DNA of 64,000 nucleotides from Chitinophagaceae bacterium (GTDB lineage: Bacteria > Bacteroidota > Bacteroidia > Chitinophagales > Chitinophagaceae): positions 124,001-188,000 of the forward strand of contig JADJVB010000013.1 in the NCBI GenBank assembly GCA_016710745.1. Direction: 5' to 3'. Shown here one piece after another: positions 60,548 to 64,000 of this stretch (the stretch's first letter is position 1; every line of letters begins with the position of its first letter). The notes under the pieces were generated by a model. It was given only the letters and a program-made list of their open reading frames with translations. It was not told the DNA's origin and did not search any database. The translations under genes were made by a program, and so were the position numbers.

Positions 60548-61909
60548 ATGCAACACAGAAACCCCACCATATCAAAAGGAATCGACTGGATGCTCGTATG
60601 GCTATATGCCCTGATCGTTATTTTCGGCATTGTTTGTATTTACTCGGTTGAATATAAAAGCACGGATGATCTGTGGAGAACGCTTACCGGTTTCAAAAAA
60701 AATTACAGCAAACAGCTTTTTTTCTTTGCGGCCTGCAGTGTACTCGCTGTTTTTATTTTATTAACCGATAGTAAACTGTTTACTGCTACTTCCAATATTT
60801 CTTACCTGGTAGGCATTGTGCTGATATTGGCCACTTTTGTAGTAGGTAAAGAAATAAAGGGTTCCAAAAGCTGGATACCACTGGGTTTTATGAACCTGCA
60901 ACCGGTAGAATTGTGTAAGATATTTACGGCACTGGCGCTCTCCAAATATTTGTCCATGCCCGAAATGGATTTTAAAAAACCAAAATCGCAATTGATCGCA
61001 GCAGCCATCGCATTTTCACCGGGGATACTTTCCATTTTACAGGGAGAAACCGGTTTGGCCATGGTTTATTTTTCGTTCCTGATACCCATGTACCGCGAAG
61101 GGTTACCCGGTTTTTATCTGATCAGCCTGATCGGCCTGGGTTCGCTGATCGTGATCAGCCTGGTGCTTCCTGCAATAACGATCCTGGTTTCGTTTACCTT
61201 GATTGCCCTGGGCTGCATCTATTTTTTGCGAAGACAGTTCAGACGCAACAGAAGCCTGCTGACCCTGATTATTGCCGTTTGGATATTCAGTTCATTGATT
61301 GCTACGCTGGGTGTAAAGGTTTTAATGACCAAAGTTTTTAAACCATACCAGGCAGCGCGTATTTATAGTATGGTTGGCAAAACAAATCCGTATATCGATA
61401 TCAATACGGCGAACCTGAGTGCCAAAGACCTGGAGCAAATTGAAAAGGATAAGAGAAGAGCGCAGGCTGCACAAAATTATAATGTTAATCAATCCAAGAT
61501 CGCGATCGGTTCGGGGGGAATAACCGGCAAAGGTTTTTTGAAAGGCACCCAAACCCGGGGCGATTTTGTGCCTGAACAACACACTGATTTTATTTTTACT
61601 TCGGTAGGCGAAAATTTTGGCCTGCTGGGAACCGGTGTGTTGATGATCGTGTACTTGTTTTTTTTATTGCGCATTATAACCATTGCAGAGCGGCAACGAA
61701 GTACATTCAGCCGGGTATATGCCTACTCCGTTGCCGGGATCATGTTTTTTCATATTGTGGTAAATATCTGTGTTACGGTGGGCCTGGCGCCCGTTATCGG
61801 CATTACTTTGCCCCTGATGAGTTATGGCGGTTCCTCGCTGCTAACCTTTACGATATTGATTTTTGTGTTGATCAAGCTGGATGCCGACAGGCAGATGGTG
61901 TTGCGGTAA
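60548..61909 (+). CDS. rodA: peptidoglycan glycosyltransferase RodA
   Basis: A 453-residue SEDS polymerase with about ten spans. SEDS signatures include IKGSKSWIPLGFMNLQPVELCKIF near residue 100, and LQGETGLAMVYFSFLIPMYREG near residue 170. DFIFTSVGENFGLLGTGVLM (with the catalytic-site region) and LPLMSYGGSSLLTFTILI near residue 425 also match. It polymerises glycan strands with PBP2, whose gene directly precedes it. Last gene of the mreB operon. Confidence 0.96.
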   Translation: MQHRNPTISKGIDWMLVWLYALIVIFGIVCIYSVEYKSTDDLWRTLTGFKKNYSKQLFFFAACSVLAVFILLTDSKLFTATSNISYLVGIVLILATFVVGKEIKGSKSWIPLGFMNLQPVELCKIFTALALSKYLSMPEMDFKKPKSQLIAAAIAFSPGILSILQGETGLAMVYFSFLIPMYREGLPGFYLISLIGLGSLIVISLVLPAITILVSFTLIALGCIYFLRRQFRRNRSLLTLIIAVWIFSSLIATLGVKVLMTKVFKPYQAARIYSMVGKTNPYIDINTANLSAKDLEQIEKDKRRAQAAQNYNVNQSKIAIGSGGITGKGFLKGTQTRGDFVPEQHTDFIFTSVGENFGLLGTGVLMIVYLFFLLRIITIAERQRSTFSRVYAYSVAGIMFFHIVVNICVTVGLAPVIGITLPLMSYGGSSLLTFTILIFVLIKLDADRQMVLR

Positions 61910-61927
61910 GGCAGCCTCTGAAGGTCA

Positions 61928-61973
61928 TTCTTTCCCCCACGTGAACCCCGAAGGGGGAGGCCGGGGGAGGAGA
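61928..61973. repeat. CCCCGAA-type intergenic repeat, copy 2
   Basis: TTCTTTCCC (61928-61936) then CGTGAACCCCGAAGGGGGAG (61940-61959), a GGCCGGGGGAGG extension and ATG. It matches the copy at 19101-19138 in order and spacing. It lies between rodA and the converging permease gene, where the hairpin CCCC-GAA-GGGG may help termination on both strands. Confidence 0.6.
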
Positions 61974-61977
61974 TGCT

Positions 61978-63198
61978 TCACTTCAATTCAAACGCCTGTC
62001 GGCTGGCTTTTCGTGCCGGGAACCAGGCCGCTAAAAATGCGATAGCGGTTGCCGTTAGTGCTACGAGAATGAAGTCGGAAGGGATCAGTTTTACCGGAAA
62101 ATAATCCAGCAAAAAAGAACCCCCGCTTAATTTGATAAGTTTAAATTTCAATTGCAGCCCGCAAATAATGATTGCCATACCAATACCGGCAACGGTGCCT
62201 ATAGTGCCCAGTAAAAGCCCCTCGCTTAAAAATATTTTCAGGATCGACCTTTCCGAAGCACCCATACTTTGCAATACACTGATGTCTTTTCGTTTTTCTA
62301 AAACCAGCATGGTTAAAGCGCTTACCATATTAAAGGCAGCAAGGATAAGTATTAAGGTAAGCACTGAGTAGATCGCCCATTTTTCGAGTTTCATCGAATT
62401 ATACAAACTGGTATTTTGCTCGTACCGGGTAAGTACTTTAAAATGGTTGCCCAGCAGGTTGGCGAGTTTTTCTTTCTCTTTTTTGGGATCAGCTTTTTCG
62501 GCCAGGTTCAGTTCAACAGCACTATATTCATCGGCCCCAAAGCCCATTTGCTGTTTTACAAAACCAATATTGGTAATAGCATATTTGTCATCAAACTCCT
62601 GCTGAATAGCAAAAGACCCTGAAGGCTGTATGAATCCTTCACTAAGCGATTGCAGCGGATCGTTGTTGAGGCTGTTTCTTTTTGGTAAGATAACCGTCAG
62701 CTCCTCATTGGGAAAAGCAGCATCGAAATTTAACGAAGCCGCATTTTGAATGCCCGAACCACATACCAGGAAAGGCTTTTCGGTTGTTCCGATCGCATAT
62801 TTACCACGGGTGGTGGCAGCGGCCACACCAGTTAGTTTTTCGTAATTACCATCAACACCTTTTAAATACACCGGCGTTCGGGCGTCATAATTTTTGAGTA
62901 AAGCCCGTTCTTCAGCGATCATCGAAAAATTTTTTACAGCCGGTTGTTTTTTTAATGAAGCGATCTGGCCGGCCGTCAGGATAAACGTTTTACCGGCTGC
63001 GGGAACAATTTTAATATCAGTATAAAAAGAAGAGTATAAAGATTTAACCAGGTCTTCAAAACCATTAAAAACACTCAGCACCAGTACCTGGCAGCAGGTG
63101 GCAAAAGCGATCACACTTACGGTAACCCATGCAATGATATTGATGGCATGCGTGCTTTTTTTTGCTTTAAAATATCTCCAGGCAAAGGTTAGGTACAA
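61978..63198 (-). CDS. LolC/LolE-type ABC transporter permease (FtsX fold)
   Basis: A 406-residue permease. It has an N-terminal span after YFKAKKSTHAINIIAWV, a large periplasmic domain (about residues 45-265), then three C-terminal spans (VLTLILILAAFNMVSAL; LLLGTIGTVAGIGMAII; FILVALTATAIAFLAAW). This is the MacB-FtsX architecture. The N-terminus and MVSALTMLVLEKRKDISVLQSMGAS resemble LolC/LolE, which extract lipoproteins. No ATPase partner is adjacent. rbfA lies upstream on the same strand. Confidence 0.86.
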   Translation of the reverse strand: MYLTFAWRYFKAKKSTHAINIIAWVTVSVIAFATCCQVLVLSVFNGFEDLVKSLYSSFYTDIKIVPAAGKTFILTAGQIASLKKQPAVKNFSMIAEERALLKNYDARTPVYLKGVDGNYEKLTGVAAATTRGKYAIGTTEKPFLVCGSGIQNAASLNFDAAFPNEELTVILPKRNSLNNDPLQSLSEGFIQPSGSFAIQQEFDDKYAITNIGFVKQQMGFGADEYSAVELNLAEKADPKKEKEKLANLLGNHFKVLTRYEQNTSLYNSMKLEKWAIYSVLTLILILAAFNMVSALTMLVLEKRKDISVLQSMGASERSILKIFLSEGLLLGTIGTVAGIGMAIIICGLQLKFKLIKLSGGSFLLDYFPVKLIPSDFILVALTATAIAFLAAWFPARKASRQAFELK

Positions 63199-63230
63199 GG
63201 TTCATAAGTTTATTAATTAACTGCTTAACG

Positions 63231-63274
63231 AGCTTTAGCTAATTGCCAATTGCTAATAGCTAATCTCTAGTTGT
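63231..63274. repeat. heptad element F: six 7-bp units, single orientation
   Basis: AGCTTTA, GCTAATT, GCCAATT, GCTAATA, GCTAATC and TCTAGTT are contiguous between the permease start and the rbfA stop. The units resemble the right half of element B. The phase seems to continue a few units into the end of rbfA. Confidence 0.65.
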
Positions 63275-63637
63275 CTATTGCTCATCGTCTTTCTTGATCT
63301 CCTTAAATATCTTGTCCATCTTATCAACATAATCCAGTGTATCATCAATAAAGAATACGAGTTTGGGCATGCTGCGCAGTTGATGACGTACCCTCGAAGT
63401 GAGCTCTTTTTTTATCTCCCAGGCACGGTCTTCAATTTTTTTAAGCGCATCAAAACTATCGGCTACTTTAAAAAAACTCAGGTATATCCTGGCTTCGTAC
63501 AGATCGGGTGTGATCTTTACCGAAGAAATGGACACCATGCCGCCATCCATCATCGATAGTCCCAACCGCTGAAAAATATCACTCAACTCTTTGTTAAGTA
63601 AACCTGCCACCATTTTCTGTCTTTTACCTTCTACCAT
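63275..63637 (-). CDS. rbfA: 30S ribosome-binding factor A
   Basis: A 120-residue KH-like protein needed for 16S maturation and cold growth. It has KMVAGLLNKELSDIFQR at the N-terminus and MVSISSVKITPDLYEARIYLSFF. LTSRVRHQLRSMPKLVFFIDDTLDYVDKMDKIF is the conserved C-terminal block. Length is normal. Downstream of it, after heptad element F, is the LolC/E-type permease. Confidence 0.95.
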   Translation of the reverse strand: MVEGKRQKMVAGLLNKELSDIFQRLGLSMMDGGMVSISSVKITPDLYEARIYLSFFKVADSFDALKKIEDRAWEIKKELTSRVRHQLRSMPKLVFFIDDTLDYVDKMDKIFKEIKKDDEQ

Positions 63638-63702
63638 ATTGTTTACGCTTTAATAGCTGTAAAATTAGTTACTTTGCCTTGATTTGACCGAATTTTAAAA
63701 CC

Positions 63703-64000
63703 ATGAAGAAATACTCGAGGCTTTTTCGATACCTGGCGGCATATAAATCCAATATTGCGTTATATTTTTTATTCATCATATTGGCGATCGTATTTTCGAT
63801 CGTTTCCATTGGCTCACTGCCCTTTTTTCTCGATCTGATCTTCACCAAGGGCAAGGCTGATGTGATAAAACCCGAAGTGATCAGTTCATCGCAGGACCTG
63901 ATCCGTTATCTGAGTTTTCAATTACAGGAACTGGTTAAATCTGATGGCAAGACTTATGTGTTGGCGCTGATCTGTGTGTTGGTACTGGTCGCCGTTTTTT
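63703..64000 (+). CDS. ABC transporter, ATP-binding/permease (MsbA-like), N-terminal part
   Basis: Starts at ATG 63703 (MKKYSRLFRYLAAYKSNIAL) and runs off the window after 99 residues. Two hydrophobic segments are visible (ALYFLFIILAIVFSIVSIGSLPFFLDLIF and YVLALICVLVLVAVF). The extracytoplasmic loop between them is long, as in the type IV exporter subunits of Chitinophagaceae that end in a nucleotide-binding domain. That domain is outside the window, so the call rests on the N-terminus. TTACTTTG at 63669-63676 is a weak -7 candidate. Confidence 0.75.
   Translation, partial: MKKYSRLFRYLAAYKSNIALYFLFIILAIVFSIVSIGSLPFFLDLIFTKGKADVIKPEVISSSQDLIRYLSFQLQELVKSDGKTYVLALICVLVLVAVF

Overview
The window is a 64 kb piece of a chromosome from a member of the Bacteroidota, most likely the Chitinophagaceae or a close relative. 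The evidence is internal. There are two proteins with type IX secretion (T9SS) C-terminal sorting domains, plus GldC, BatD and a DUF4290 protein. MurA has Asp where most bacteria have the fosfomycin-target Cys. Several genes have Bacteroidota-type TAnnTTTG -7 promoter elements, and Shine-Dalgarno sequences are weak or absent. I cannot name a genus. Coding density is high and no tRNA, rRNA, CRISPR array, IS element, prophage or replication origin was recognised. No gene-free stretch exceeds about 300 bases once the small broken lipoprotein gene at 38551-38812 is counted.

Layout. 1-5134 (+): a tightly coupled operon of FkbH-like HAD protein, acyl carrier protein, MaoC hydratase, SDR reductase, MBOAT acyltransferase and SGNH-like protein. 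Its logic resembles the Dlt system: an acyl group is built on a carrier protein and then moved to the cell surface. 5304-8441: a large T9SS-secreted DUF4838 protein. 8534-15355 (+): envelope and growth genes (uppS, bamA, two ompH/skp, murI, then rpmH, rnpA, yidD). 15360-25934: mixed housekeeping genes (a broken superoxide dismutase, tadA, aldehyde dehydrogenase, glutathione peroxidase, dusB, CPBP protease, cdsA, psd, a Cys-rich mini-protein, a YjjG nucleotidase, an SDR). 26041-32840: batD, a two-component pair, nadK, a POTRA/beta-barrel outer-membrane protein and a CBS protein. 32983-43087 (all -): a broken alpha/beta hydrolase, CvpA, YqeY, GldC, a broken glycosyltransferase, a CNNM/CorC protein, gmk, a broken small lipoprotein, murA, DUF4290, VanZ-like, gcvH, a cyclophilin and an unknown. 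43306-49005: serS, a cytochrome c lipoprotein, alkB-type monooxygenase, and a DUF1800/DUF1501 pair. 49129-54036 (-): three tandem POT peptide transporters. 54246-61909 (+): purD, then the elongasome operon mreB-mreC-mreD-mrdA-rodA. 61978-64000: a LolC/E-type permease, rbfA, and the start of an ABC exporter.

Three themes stand out. First, the left-end operon suggests an ACP-dependent surface acylation pathway. Second, five genes carry a lesion: four single-base homopolymer indels and one in-frame TGA. This may be sequence error or real decay. Third, many intergenic gaps hold 28-84 bp elements built from degenerate 7-bp units kept strictly in phase, several with inverted halves. They abut or contain promoters and start codons and differ from the palindromic REP-like element at 49014-49110.

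Synteny also suggests a rearrangement. The conserved Bacteroidota run CBS - (OMP) - nadK - uppS - bamA - ompH - ompH - murI appears split, and one inversion between about 8.5 and 29.7 kb would restore it.
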